From assembly GCF_003319095.1 (NCBI RefSeq), contig NZ_QOHI01000001.1, positions 868,001-932,000 on the forward strand: 64,000 nucleotides of DNA. The letters run 5' to 3'. The translations under genes and the position numbers were made by a program. Below are positions 7,857 through 16,281 of the stretch, in pieces; the stretch's first letter is position 1; each line of letters starts with the position of its first letter. The notes beneath the pieces were generated by a model that saw nothing but the letters and a program-made list of their open reading frames with translations, did no database searches and was not told the DNA's origin. This stretch comes from Blastococcus sp. TBT05-19. GTDB taxonomy: Bacteria; Actinomycetota; Actinomycetes; Mycobacteriales; Geodermatophilaceae.

Positions 7857-10397
7857 TCAGTCCGGTGCGACATCGGGCGGCAACCTGTTGGGTCCGGCTC
7901 GCACCGGCCGGGGTCGGTCCTGGGGATGGAGCTGGATCGCGAGGAGAGCCACGTCGTCGCCGGGATTGCCGGGAAGCATCCGCGCGAGCACCTCGTCGCA
8001 CAGGTCGTCGAGATCGCCGCCGGCGAGTTCGCCGAGGGTCGACCGCAAGCGGGCGAGCCCGTGGTCGATGTCCTCGTGACGGCTCTCGACCAGGCCGTCC
8101 GTGTAGAAGAACACCACGCTGTGCCACGGCAACGAGACCTGCGACTCCCGGCGGGGCGCGTCCGGGCGGACCCCGAGCAGCAGATCCGGGCGACCCTGCT
8201 CGAGGACTTCCACCTGCCCGTCCGGGAAGATGACCATCGGTGGGGGGTGCCCAGCATTGGTCCAGCGCAGCCGTGCCCACCCGGCCTTCCGCTCTGCGTC
8301 CTCCTGCTCCAGACGAGCCACCACCGCCGTGGCCAGGATCTCCGACTGCAGCGTCTGCATCACCCGCTCGACCTGGCTCAGGACGGCCACCGGTCCATCG
8401 GAGTCGCGCGCGGCCAGCGCGCGGACGATGGTCCGGGCCTGTCCCATCGCGGCGGCCGCCTGCACGTCGTGACCGACGACGTCGCCGATGACCAGCACCG
8501 TGGCGCCCGACGGCTGCAGGAACGCGTCGTACCAGTCCCCGCCGACCTCGGCGGCCTCGGCGGCAGGGACGTAGCGCACCACGATCTGCACGTGGTCCGG
8601 CTGCGGGGGAGGCGTCAGCAACGAACGCTGGAATCCCTCGGCGAGCTGGCGCTGCTGCCGGTACAGGCGGGCGCTGTCGAGCACGACGCCCGCGCGAGCC
8701 GCGACGTGGCGGGCGGCCACCAGGTCCTCCGAGGTGAAGGTCGCGCGGTCCGGGCCGGTGCACAGCGTCAGCATCCCGACGGTCCCGTTGCGGCCGGGGA
8801 GCGGCAGCACGGCGATCGAGTTCGGTGCGAGCCCGTCGAGCAGGTCCCGCACCGGGCCGGGCTGGATCATCTCCCGCGCCCGCGCGGTCGCGTCCTCGGC
8901 GAGCAGGTGCACCTGCCCGGTCCGCATGGCGCGGACGACGAGCGAGTCGTCGTGCAGCACGCCGAGCCGCGCCTTGGCGTAGGAGTCGACTGCGGCGCGG
9001 CGCTCGGGGTCGTGGTGCCAGGACGTCACGCTGCGGAGGGCGCGGTGGTCGCCGCTGTTCTCCTCGTCGTGGACGAGACTGACGATGCACCAGTCGGCGA
9101 CCGCCGGTACCAGGAGTCGGGTCAACCGTTCCGCTGCCTCGTCGGCGTCCAGCGTGGTCGACAGCTGCTCGGTGATGCGCGACAGGAGCCGCTCGCGTTC
9201 GGTCGCCCGCTCGGCCAGCTCCTGGGCGCGCCGGCGGGTCGATATGTCGAGGAAGTACAACGCCAGCCCGTCGGGGGTGGGCACGGCTCGGACCTCTACC
9301 CAGATGTTGAGCGGGGCCGGGTAGAAGGCTTCGAAGACCACCGGTCGACCGGTGCTCGTGGCGCGCCGGTAGTTCGTCTCGAACTCGGTGCCGACCGTCG
9401 CCGGGAACGCCTCCCACAGCGTCCGCCCGAGCAGTTCGGTCCGCGGCGTCATGGTGATCCGCTCGGCTTCTTCGTTGACGTGCGTCATGACCCACGAGGC
9501 ATCCATCGCGATGAAGCCGATCGCCATCGACTCCACCAGCGCGGCCACCCGGTCCTGCGCCTCCCGGCGCACGGAGATGTCCCATGCCGCACCGAGCAGG
9601 CGGACCGCTGTCCCGGCCTCATCGGGCAGCGCTCGCCCGCGGGCGGCCACCCAGCGCTGCGTGCCGTCGGGCAGGACCACGCGGTACTCCGCCGAGTAGT
9701 CGCCGGTCGTCTCGATCGCGTGCTCCAGCAGCGCGCCGACCCGATCGACGTCGTCAGGGTGCAGACGGGCGTTGAACGACTCGATGGTGCGGTCGAACGT
9801 GGCGACGTCGTATCCGAAGAGCTCGATCAACCGCGTGTCCCAGCTCAAGGTGCCGGTGACGAGGTCCCAGTCGAACGTGCCGATGCCGGCGGCGTCGATG
9901 GCCAGGGTCAGCAGTTCCCAGGCGGAGGCCGGGGAGAGCAGGCCTCCGGCCTGGGCCAGCGCCGCAGGCGCCGCTGCGGGTTCGGCAGTGCTGCGCGCCA
10001 TGACCGCTGCGAGGACCGCTTCGTGACGGCGGCGCTCGACGGCGGCCGCCCGAAGTGCCTGCAGCCGCTCGAGCAGGTCCGGTTCCGCGGGTCCGGCGAC
10101 GAGCAGCTCGAGCGGCACCCCTGGGGCGAAGGATGCCTGCCGGCGGACCTCCACCGCCTGATCGGTGAGGACGGCGACCTGTGCGGCGGAGTCCTGCCGA
10201 TGCACCTTCTGGACCACGGCGATCGGGTTGACGACCGCCGACCCCAGGATGACGAGATCGAACTGGCCGTTGTGCGCGGACAGCTGCGCGAGGAGGGCTG
10301 CGCCGTCCAGCAGCTCTGGTGCCAGCGGCGCCAGCGCAGCGCTCTCGGACTGGGAGCCGCCGACGAGCAGGCAGCGTCCCGGTTCGAGCTCGGTCAC
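7857..10397 (-). CDS. Multi-domain PAS-GAF-SpoIIE phosphatase
   Basis: GTG 10397 overlaps the acyl-CoA dehydrogenase stop by four bases (GTGA) and gives 846 residues. The order is a receiver-like N-terminal domain (about 1-130) without clear phosphorylation residues, then a PAS/PAC domain (GIGTFDWDLVTGTLSWD to GAAWDISVRREA), a second PAS domain, a GAF domain (about 430-600), and a C-terminal SpoIIE phosphatase with EVGGDWYDAF, GDVVGHD, FYTDGLVESR and GDDVALLAI. It should dephosphorylate a STAS-type antagonist in a general-stress-type switch, although no STAS gene is in the window. Coupling to a dehydrogenase gene is unusual. The final about 30 residues are Pro/Arg-rich. Confidence 0.8.
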   Translation of the reverse strand: MTELEPGRCLLVGGSQSESAALAPLAPELLDGAALLAQLSAHNGQFDLVILGSAVVNPIAVVQKVHRQDSAAQVAVLTDQAVEVRRQASFAPGVPLELLVAGPAEPDLLERLQALRAAAVERRRHEAVLAAVMARSTAEPAAAPAALAQAGGLLSPASAWELLTLAIDAAGIGTFDWDLVTGTLSWDTRLIELFGYDVATFDRTIESFNARLHPDDVDRVGALLEHAIETTGDYSAEYRVVLPDGTQRWVAARGRALPDEAGTAVRLLGAAWDISVRREAQDRVAALVESMAIGFIAMDASWVMTHVNEEAERITMTPRTELLGRTLWEAFPATVGTEFETNYRRATSTGRPVVFEAFYPAPLNIWVEVRAVPTPDGLALYFLDISTRRRAQELAERATERERLLSRITEQLSTTLDADEAAERLTRLLVPAVADWCIVSLVHDEENSGDHRALRSVTSWHHDPERRAAVDSYAKARLGVLHDDSLVVRAMRTGQVHLLAEDATARAREMIQPGPVRDLLDGLAPNSIAVLPLPGRNGTVGMLTLCTGPDRATFTSEDLVAARHVAARAGVVLDSARLYRQQRQLAEGFQRSLLTPPPQPDHVQIVVRYVPAAEAAEVGGDWYDAFLQPSGATVLVIGDVVGHDVQAAAAMGQARTIVRALAARDSDGPVAVLSQVERVMQTLQSEILATAVVARLEQEDAERKAGWARLRWTNAGHPPPMVIFPDGQVEVLEQGRPDLLLGVRPDAPRRESQVSLPWHSVVFFYTDGLVESRHEDIDHGLARLRSTLGELAGGDLDDLCDEVLARMLPGNPGDDVALLAIQLHPQDRPRPVRAGPNRLPPDVAPD

Positions 10398-11563
10398 TCG
10401 CCCAGCAAGGGCAGGCCCAGGGCGGCCCGACCCGTCCAGATGCGCAGCAGGTCGGTGGTCGGGCTCATCACATCGGCTGCGCGGGCGTCGCGCAGGTGCC
10501 GCTCCAGCGGTGATCGATCCCGGTACCCGATGCCGCCCACCAGGGTCATCGCCTCGTTCGTGACGTGGACCGCGCACCCGGCGACCTCCGCCTTCGCCGA
10601 GGTCAGTGCGCCGAGCGCCGCCGGCCCTCCGGCATCGGCCTCCTCGGCGGCCCAGTACACCAGCCGCCGGGTGCGCTCGACCTGCGCCCAGAGCTCGCCG
10701 AGCCGGTGCTGCAGCAGCGGCTCGGCAGCCAGTCGGCGACCGGTGTGGGAGTGAGCGCGCGTGCCGAGATGCTCGATGGCCTCATCCAGCGATGCCTGTG
10801 CCACGCCGAGGTAGGTACCGGCCATGGCCATGAGGAAGAACGGCGCCACGACCTCGAAGACGAACCAGATCTGATCGCCTTCGGCGCCCAGGAGGTGGTC
10901 CTCCGTGACACGGACGCCCTCGAGCTTGGCGCGCTGCGAGGAGTTGCCGCGCATACCGATGCCGTCCCACCCGTCCACCCAGCTCAAGCCTGCGGCGTCG
11001 CCGGGCACGAGCACGCAGGAGAACTCGCCGACGGGAGCATCCGGGTCGGCCGCCACGGTGCTCACGACGTACGAGTCCGCTCGCGACCCGTTGGTCACGA
11101 AGGACTTCTCGCCGTCGATGCGCATGCCGTCGGGCTCGCGCGTGAGCCGGGTCTGGGGGAGCCAGAAGTGTGCGCCGGTCCCCGGCTCGGACAACGCCAG
11201 GGTGGTCAGGTGCTCGCCGGCGACGATGGCGTCGAGGAACTCCTTGCGCTGCCGTTCGGTGGGCTTCGCCGCGATCACAGCGGTGGCGACGCAGTGCATG
11301 CCGAAGCACAGACCCGCCGAAGCGTCGACCCTTCCCAGGGCCTCCCCGGCGGCGACGACCCCGCGGAGGCCCAGCCCGCTGCCGCCCAGCTGTCGAGGGG
11401 CGGCCAGGCCACCCAGACCAGCAGCCTGCATCGCCGCGAGCACCTCCGCCGGCCACACCCCGGAGTCCGTGCGTGCGACCAGCGGGCGGGCGACCGTCTC
11501 GGCCACCTCGGATGCGCGCGTCACGACGTCGGCAACGCTCACGGGGATCGGGGAGGCCGTCAC
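10394..11563 (-). CDS. Acyl-CoA dehydrogenase family protein
   Basis: The 389 residues cover the full acyl-CoA dehydrogenase length. Visible features are the FAD-contacting segment TTLALSEPGTGAHFW, the middle beta domain ending in SFVTNGSRADSYVVS, and the C-terminal helical domain with EAMTLVGGIGYRDRSPLERHLRDARAADVMSPTTDL. The substrate cannot be read from the sequence; relatives include acyl-CoA, nitroalkane and FMNH2-dependent monooxygenase-type enzymes. Its stop overlaps the start of the large SpoIIE phosphatase gene, so the two are co-transcribed. It does not sit with other fatty-acid genes. Confidence 0.75.
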   Translation of the reverse strand: MTASPIPVSVADVVTRASEVAETVARPLVARTDSGVWPAEVLAAMQAAGLGGLAAPRQLGGSGLGLRGVVAAGEALGRVDASAGLCFGMHCVATAVIAAKPTERQRKEFLDAIVAGEHLTTLALSEPGTGAHFWLPQTRLTREPDGMRIDGEKSFVTNGSRADSYVVSTVAADPDAPVGEFSCVLVPGDAAGLSWVDGWDGIGMRGNSSQRAKLEGVRVTEDHLLGAEGDQIWFVFEVVAPFFLMAMAGTYLGVAQASLDEAIEHLGTRAHSHTGRRLAAEPLLQHRLGELWAQVERTRRLVYWAAEEADAGGPAALGALTSAKAEVAGCAVHVTNEAMTLVGGIGYRDRSPLERHLRDARAADVMSPTTDLLRIWTGRAALGLPLLGE

Positions 11564-11678
11564 AGCCCAGCAGTCTATTGCGCCTCACCGACATGCGAAC
11601 GGGCCTGGCGCCTGTCGGCCTCCTCTCCACGCGCCGCCTGCCGACCGGTGCCTCGGTCGGTCCGGGTGCTGATCGGGG

Positions 11679-12320
11679 TCAGTCCCGCTCGACGCCGCGC
11701 TCCGGCGCGGCCATGTCCCCGGTCGCGGGGACGCCGTCGGCGAGGCCGTAGCGCAGGAAGACGGTCCCCATCGGCCCGGCCGCCGGCGGCTCGAGCAGCC
11801 GCACGTTCGTGGGGACGGCGCCGCCGTCGAACACCTTCTTCCCGACCCCGAGCACCACCGGGTGCAGCCACAGGTCGAGCCGGTCGAAGAGCTTCTCGCG
11901 CAGCAGCGTCTGCACCAGGTCCAGGCTGCCGACCACCTTCACGTTCTCGTGCCGCTCCCGGAGCCCGCGCACCTCGGCGGCGAGGTCCGGACCGAGCTGG
12001 GTGGACCCGGCCCAGGAGAGGTCCGGCGTGCCGCGGGAGGCCACGTACTTGGGGATGCGGTTGAACAGCGTCGCGATGCCGTCGTCCTCGCCGCCCTGCT
12101 GGTGCGGCCAGTACGCGGCGAAGATGTCGTAGGTCCGGCGGCCGAGGAGCAGCGCATCGGTGCCCTCGTAGGCCGCCGTCACCTGCGCGCCGGCGACGTC
12201 GTCGAACAGCGGCGCCTGCCAGCCGCCGAAGGGGAAGCCCTCCGGGTCCTCGTCGGGTCCGCCGGGCGCCTGCCCGACGAGGTCGAGGGTGGCGAACAGC
12301 TCGATCTGGACGATGCCCAC
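11679..12320 (-). CDS. Dihydrofolate reductase / RibD C-terminal family protein
   Basis: The 213 residues have the RibD-C/DHFR-like fold of small NADPH-dependent reductases. It opens with MGIVQIELFATLDLVGQA, followed by ALLLGRRTYDIFAAYWP, NVKVVGSLDLVQTLL and LDLWLHPVVLGVGKKVF, as in the YwjB/YyaP-type proteins found widely in actinobacteria. The natural substrate of these proteins is unknown, and a folate role should not be assumed. AAGGAG lies upstream of ATG 12320. It appears monocistronic. Confidence 0.75.
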   Translation of the reverse strand: MGIVQIELFATLDLVGQAPGGPDEDPEGFPFGGWQAPLFDDVAGAQVTAAYEGTDALLLGRRTYDIFAAYWPHQQGGEDDGIATLFNRIPKYVASRGTPDLSWAGSTQLGPDLAAEVRGLRERHENVKVVGSLDLVQTLLREKLFDRLDLWLHPVVLGVGKKVFDGGAVPTNVRLLEPPAAGPMGTVFLRYGLADGVPATGDMAAPERGVERD

Positions 12321-12473
12321 GGGTGCTCCTTGAAGTCGGTCGGCTGGCTCAGGAGGTAGACCGCCGGACGGCGGTGGACTGAGCGGTCCACCGGATACCT
12401 GTGACGCGCGTAACCATCAACCGTCTCCGCCGTTGATCCGGGCACACCGCCCCCCGAACGACTGGAGCCAGAC

Positions 12474-13340
12474 GTGCGCCGTCTCGCCGCTTGCGTTCTC
12501 GCCGTCGCCGCCGTCCTGCTCAGCCTGCTGGTCGCCCCGGCCGCCCAGGCGAAGCCGAAGGCGCCGCCCGCGCCGCTGCAGTACGTCGCCCTCGGTGACT
12601 CCTACAGCGCCGCGTCGGGGGTGCTGCCGCCCGACCCGCTGGCGCCGCCGCAGTGCCTGCGGTCGATCCTCAACTACCCGAACGTCATCGCCGCCGAGCT
12701 CGGCGCGCAGCTCACCGACGTCACCTGCGGTGGCGCCGACACCGGTGACTTCGCCGCCTCCCAGTACGACGGCGTCGCCCCGCAGCTGGACGCGCTGAGC
12801 CGGACGACGCAGCTGGTCACCATGACCATCGGCGGCAACGACAGCGGCGTCTTCATCAACTCGATCGTGTCCTGCGGCGTCGCCGGCCTCTCCACCCTCG
12901 GCCAGGGCAACCCGTGCCAGCAGAAGTACGGCACCTCCTTCGAGGACACCGTCCGCACCACCACCTACCCCGCGCTGGTCCAGGCGCTCACCGACGTGCG
13001 GAAGCGGGCCCCGAAGGCGGAGGTCGTGATCCTCGGCTACCCGTGGATCCTGCCCGCGGAGAAGGGCTGCTTCGACAAGCTGCCGGTGGCCGAGGGCGAC
13101 GTTCCCTACCTGCGCAGCCTGCAGGCCACGCTCAACGAGGTCATCGAGAAGGCGGCCGCGCAGACCGGGGTCACCTTCGTGGACCTCTCCGAGGCGTCCG
13201 AGGGCCACGACGCCTGCCAGGAGATCGGCGTCCGGTGGATCGAGCCCGTCCTGCAGACCACCAACCCGGTCATCGTGCACCCGAACGCCCTGGGCGAGGC
13301 CGAGATGGCCGCGCAGACGATGGCGGTCCTGGACCGCTGA
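12474..13340 (+). CDS. Secreted SGNH/GDSL-type esterase
   Basis: A 26-residue signal peptide (RRLAACVLAVAAVLLSLL, cleavage after AQA) precedes an SGNH hydrolase domain. The nucleophile block is ALGDSYSAASG, block II is the CGGADTGDF region, block III is TIGGNDSG with its conserved Asn, and the C-terminal block HPNALGE carries the His. Six Cys residues suggest disulfides. This matches the Streptomyces-type secreted lipase/esterase family (about 260-290 residues). It should hydrolyse ester bonds outside the cell; the substrate is unknown. It begins with GTG, and a hairpin follows the stop. Confidence 0.85.
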   Translation: MRRLAACVLAVAAVLLSLLVAPAAQAKPKAPPAPLQYVALGDSYSAASGVLPPDPLAPPQCLRSILNYPNVIAAELGAQLTDVTCGGADTGDFAASQYDGVAPQLDALSRTTQLVTMTIGGNDSGVFINSIVSCGVAGLSTLGQGNPCQQKYGTSFEDTVRTTTYPALVQALTDVRKRAPKAEVVILGYPWILPAEKGCFDKLPVAEGDVPYLRSLQATLNEVIEKAAAQTGVTFVDLSEASEGHDACQEIGVRWIEPVLQTTNPVIVHPNALGEAEMAAQTMAVLDR

Positions 13341-13354
13341 CCCACCGCGTTCCC

Positions 13355-13397
13355 CGTCCGGCCCCGTCCCACCGTCATCGGAGGGCGGGGCCGGACG
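13355..13397 (+). terminator. Terminator hairpin after the GDSL gene
   Basis: CGTCCGGCCCCG (13355-13366) pairs with CGGGGCCGGACG (13386-13397) across a 19-nt loop, 14 bp after the stop codon. There is no T-run, as is common for actinobacterial hairpins. Confidence 0.5.
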
Positions 13398-13494
13398 CGC
13401 CTCTCACCCGCGGGGACGCGGGAGTGCGCCCGACATCCCGGGTCGAGCCGCTACGCTCGCCCATCGCGAGGACGCCGGACGATGGAGGCACGGA

Positions 13495-14148
13495 GTGGTC
13501 GAACCGGTGGACACGGCGGAGTCCGGCGGTCGTCGTCCCCGCGGCCGGGCCAGTGACAGCGCCGCCACCCGCAGGCTCATCGTCGAGGCTGCCGCCACGC
13601 TCTTCAGCACGCGCGGGTACGCCACCGCCTCGCTCAACGACATCGTCGCGGGCACAGGGATGACCAAGGGCGCGGTCTACTGGCACTTCCCCTCCAAGGA
13701 GGACATCGCCCTCGAGATCGTGCGCCAGATGTACGCCAGCTGGCCGCCGATGCTGGCCGAGGTCATGGCCGCCCACCCCGACGCGCTCGACGCGCTGGTC
13801 GCCTGCACCTACAAGGCCGCCGACCAGTTCAGCAGCGACCTCACCACCCAGGCGGCGAAGCGGCTGCTCGCGGAGCTGCCGCCCGAGGCGATGGCGAAGC
13901 TGCCGCAGCCCTACGTGGGCTGGCAGGGGGCGCTGTGCTCGCTGATCACCGAGGGGCAGCGCCGGGGCGAGATCAACCGCGCGGTGGAGGCGGAGGGCAC
14001 GGCGCAGGCCATCGTGGCGAGCTTCTTCGGCATGCAGCAGGTGTCGTGGGAGCTCACCGGCCGGCGCGACCTGCTCGCCCGTCTGGAGAACTTCTGGAAG
14101 CTGGTCCTGCCCCAGCTGCGGCCGGAGGCCGCGGCCACCGAGGGCTGA
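13495..14148 (+). CDS. TetR-family regulator resembling gamma-butyrolactone receptors
   Basis: The 217-residue protein has an N-terminal TetR helix-turn-helix (TRRLIVEAAATLFSTRGYAT, then LNDIVAGTGMTKGAVYWHF). Its C-terminal half includes SLITEGQRRGEINR and FFGMQQVSWELTGRRDLLAR, which resemble the ArpA/ScbR gamma-butyrolactone receptor subgroup more than generic TetR proteins. That subgroup binds small signalling lactones and represses nearby genes. No butyrolactone synthase or antibiotic cluster is visible here, so the ligand is uncertain. It starts with GTG and ends four bases before the convergent FlbD-like gene. Confidence 0.75.
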   Translation: MVEPVDTAESGGRRPRGRASDSAATRRLIVEAAATLFSTRGYATASLNDIVAGTGMTKGAVYWHFPSKEDIALEIVRQMYASWPPMLAEVMAAHPDALDALVACTYKAADQFSSDLTTQAAKRLLAELPPEAMAKLPQPYVGWQGALCSLITEGQRRGEINRAVEAEGTAQAIVASFFGMQQVSWELTGRRDLLARLENFWKLVLPQLRPEAAATEG

Positions 14149-14151
14149 CGG

Positions 14152-14424
14152 TCAGTCGGCGGTCGTGGCCAGCGATCCTGCACGCCGCGCCAGGCGGGTT
14201 GCCGTCGGCGTCGCCGCGTAGCCGTTCACCAGCCGCGACCGGGCGGCGAGCGCTCCCGCGCGGTGCCGGCTGATCGAACGCAGCAGCTCCTCGAACTCGG
14301 TCTCGACGACGAAGTGCGTGCCGTCGGTCAGGACGACGACGGTGTCGCCGTGGTGCTCGATGCGCTCGATGTTGTCCGGGTCGACGGCGAAGTGCTCGCC
14401 GTTGCGGCAGGTCACTGCGATCAC
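14152..14424 (-). CDS. FlbD-like small protein
   Basis: GTG 14424 is preceded by GGAGGA at 8-nt spacing, giving 90 residues. The N-terminal half, VIAVTCRNGEHFAVDPDNI then IEHHGDTVVVLTDG and FVVETEFEELL, matches the short flagellar FlbD family (about 60-70 residues), which is normally encoded beside motor genes. The C-terminal 40 residues form an Arg/Ala-rich extension not typical of FlbD. No flagellar gene is nearby, so it is an orphan copy. A longer frame to 14487 adds only Arg/Pro-rich residues without a better start. Confidence 0.65.
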   Translation of the reverse strand: MIAVTCRNGEHFAVDPDNIERIEHHGDTVVVLTDGTHFVVETEFEELLRSISRHRAGALAARSRLVNGYAATPTATRLARRAGSLATTAD

Positions 14425-14551
14425 GGGAGCGCTCCTCCGGGTCGGCGTACGGGGCCGGCGGTGGTGCCGGTCCTGCCCTGGGGACATCGACCCCCTCGCG
14501 CGCCGGCTGTAGCCCCTGGCCCGGAAGTGCTCCCTAACGGGTGAGACCCGC

Positions 14552-15856
14552 TCAGAAGCCGAAGAGGAGCCCCAGCCCGCCCACCGTGAACAGCACCATG
14601 ACGATCACCAGCGGCAGTTGGTCCGAGGCGCGGGCGTGCCGTTCGGAGAGCAGCGCCCGCTCGTGCGCCAGCGTGACCCCGGCGACGTGGCCGGCGACCA
14701 CGCCGCCCACCTGGACGTAGGCGATGGTGTCGGGGCTGACGGCGGTCAGGTCGACGACGTTGCCGTAGGTGCCGAAGAGGTCCACACCCGGGACGCCGAA
14801 CGGGTTGCTGGCGAGGATCCACGTCGTCTGCCCATCCAGGAGCAGCAGGCTGAAGTAGTGCGCCACCGTGTAGCCGAGCGCGATCGGGACGACCGTCGCG
14901 GCGTAGCGCTGCGGCTGGACGCCCAGCGGCTGGCCGGCCAGCCGGCCCGAGAGCCGGGTGCCCAGCAGGTACAGGACGGCGACCAGGGCGATGCTCAGCA
15001 CCAGCCCGGCGGTGCCGGAGAAGGAGTCGTCAGCCGCTCCCGGGCCCGTCTGCCACCAGACGGTGCGGGTCAGGCCGTCGAAGGCGGTCGACCCCAGGAG
15101 CACCACGACGACGGCGGCGAGCCCCGGTGTCTCGGGCGTGGCGGTCGCGTTGGTCAGCGGGTTGCGGAGCACCAGCCGCCCATCCGCGCGCCGGCCCCAC
15201 GGGGACAGCCGCGCGACGACGGCGGAGTACACCTCGAAGCCGTCTCCCTGCGCGAACCAGCCGGCCCCGAACCACAGGGCCAGCCCCGTGTGCACGACGG
15301 CGTAGGCGATCAGGAACCCGGCGACCGTGCCCGGCTCCGCGCGGCCGGGGAAGACCAGCTCGAACCACAGGAAGACCAGCAGCGATCCCGCCGCGGGCCA
15401 CAGCCCCAGCGCGGGGAGCCGTCCGGCCCCGGGGGTGGACGGCAGGAGCCGGCTCAGCAGCGCGTGCAGCAGCCGGAGCGGGTTGACCGCCCGCCAGACC
15501 GGTCCGAGCAGCAGGCTGGCCGGAACCAGCCCCACCCAGAACGTCACGTACAGCGCCCACGGGGCGAGGTTGCGCGCGGTCTCGGGCGGTCCGGCGAGGG
15601 CCGCGGCGACCACGAGCACGAGGAGCGCCAGCGCCACCGCCTGCAGCGCGCGGCGGGTGCCCGTGCCGTCCACGAACCGCTGGACGGCGTCGGGCACCGG
15701 CCGACCGGAGGCGGGCCCACCCAGCTTCGGCGTCCGCCAGAACAGCAGCAGCGCCGCGAAGCTGATCAGGATCGCCGCACCCGCCCCGTACAGGGCCAGG
15801 CCGAGCGGGATCGGCAGGTCGGTGCGCGACCCGACCCCGTGGGCCAGAAGCGTCAC
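14552..15856 (-). CDS. Polytopic membrane protein, 'fenitrothion hydrolase'-type family
   Basis: The 434 residues contain about ten hydrophobic segments. His/Trp-rich loops include HTGLALWFGAGWFAQGDGFE and GYTVAHYFSLLLLDGQTTW. The sequence resembles actinobacterial proteins often labelled fenitrothion hydrolase (FedB-like), a name taken from one organism that probably does not describe the general role. GTG 15856 overlaps the stop of the upstream lipoprotein gene (GTGA). The operon also contains a cupredoxin-like lipoprotein and a membrane protein with an extracytoplasmic immunoglobulin-like domain, so metal or redox handling in the membrane is a reasonable guess. It is not demonstrated. Confidence 0.65.
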   Translation of the reverse strand: MTLLAHGVGSRTDLPIPLGLALYGAGAAILISFAALLLFWRTPKLGGPASGRPVPDAVQRFVDGTGTRRALQAVALALLVLVVAAALAGPPETARNLAPWALYVTFWVGLVPASLLLGPVWRAVNPLRLLHALLSRLLPSTPGAGRLPALGLWPAAGSLLVFLWFELVFPGRAEPGTVAGFLIAYAVVHTGLALWFGAGWFAQGDGFEVYSAVVARLSPWGRRADGRLVLRNPLTNATATPETPGLAAVVVVLLGSTAFDGLTRTVWWQTGPGAADDSFSGTAGLVLSIALVAVLYLLGTRLSGRLAGQPLGVQPQRYAATVVPIALGYTVAHYFSLLLLDGQTTWILASNPFGVPGVDLFGTYGNVVDLTAVSPDTIAYVQVGGVVAGHVAGVTLAHERALLSERHARASDQLPLVIVMVLFTVGGLGLLFGF

Positions 15857-16281
15857 GAGACCTGCAGCGTCAGCAGCACCGTCCCGGCGTCGTGCAGCTC
15901 GAGCTCGAAGACGCCGGGGACCGTCGCGTCGAAGGTCAGCTCCGACGGGGTGCCGGGGGCCAGGTCCGCCGTGACGTCGTACCCGTGCAGGTGGGCCTCG
16001 TCCGGCGCGTCGCTGGTGATCGTCACCGTCACCCGGTCCCCGAGCGGCACGGGCACCCGGCCGGTGTCACCGGTGACCTGGCCTCCCGCCACGTCCACCG
16101 CCAGTTCCGTCCCGGCCGGCTCGGCCGGGGGAGTGGTGGCCGGGGTGCTCCCCGTCGTCCCGCCGGCGGTGCTGGACGCCGCCGAGGTCGGCTCGGCGGC
16201 ATCGGGCGCCGCGGTGCCGGCGCAGCCGGCGAGGACCAGCGAGAGGGGGAGGAGGGTGACGGCCGCGAACCGCCGGCTCAT
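15853..16281 (-). CDS. Cupredoxin-like lipoprotein
   Basis: ATG 16281 gives 142 residues. A lipoprotein signal with lipobox LVLAGC (Cys20) is followed by an Ala/Ser/Thr/Pro-rich linker to about residue 57. A single beta-sandwich follows, with DEAHLHGYDVTADLAPGT and VPGVFELELHDAGTVLLTL, resembling plastocyanin/cupredoxin-like folds. Candidate metal ligands are the His residues in AHLHGY and ELELHD; the usual Cys/Met copper ligands are not evident. It overlaps the genes on either side by four bases, so the three form one tight operon. Envelope-anchored copper binding is a guess from fold and context. Confidence 0.7.
   Translation of the reverse strand: MSRRFAAVTLLPLSLVLAGCAGTAAPDAAEPTSAASSTAGGTTGSTPATTPPAEPAGTELAVDVAGGQVTGDTGRVPVPLGDRVTVTITSDAPDEAHLHGYDVTADLAPGTPSELTFDATVPGVFELELHDAGTVLLTLQVS

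Noticed and set aside
6564-10754. A 1396-residue open frame on the plus strand
   Set aside because: It is antisense to the MEDS/HATPase and SpoIIE genes, has Arg/Gly/Val/His-rich composition typical of GC-rich shadow frames, and shows no domain.
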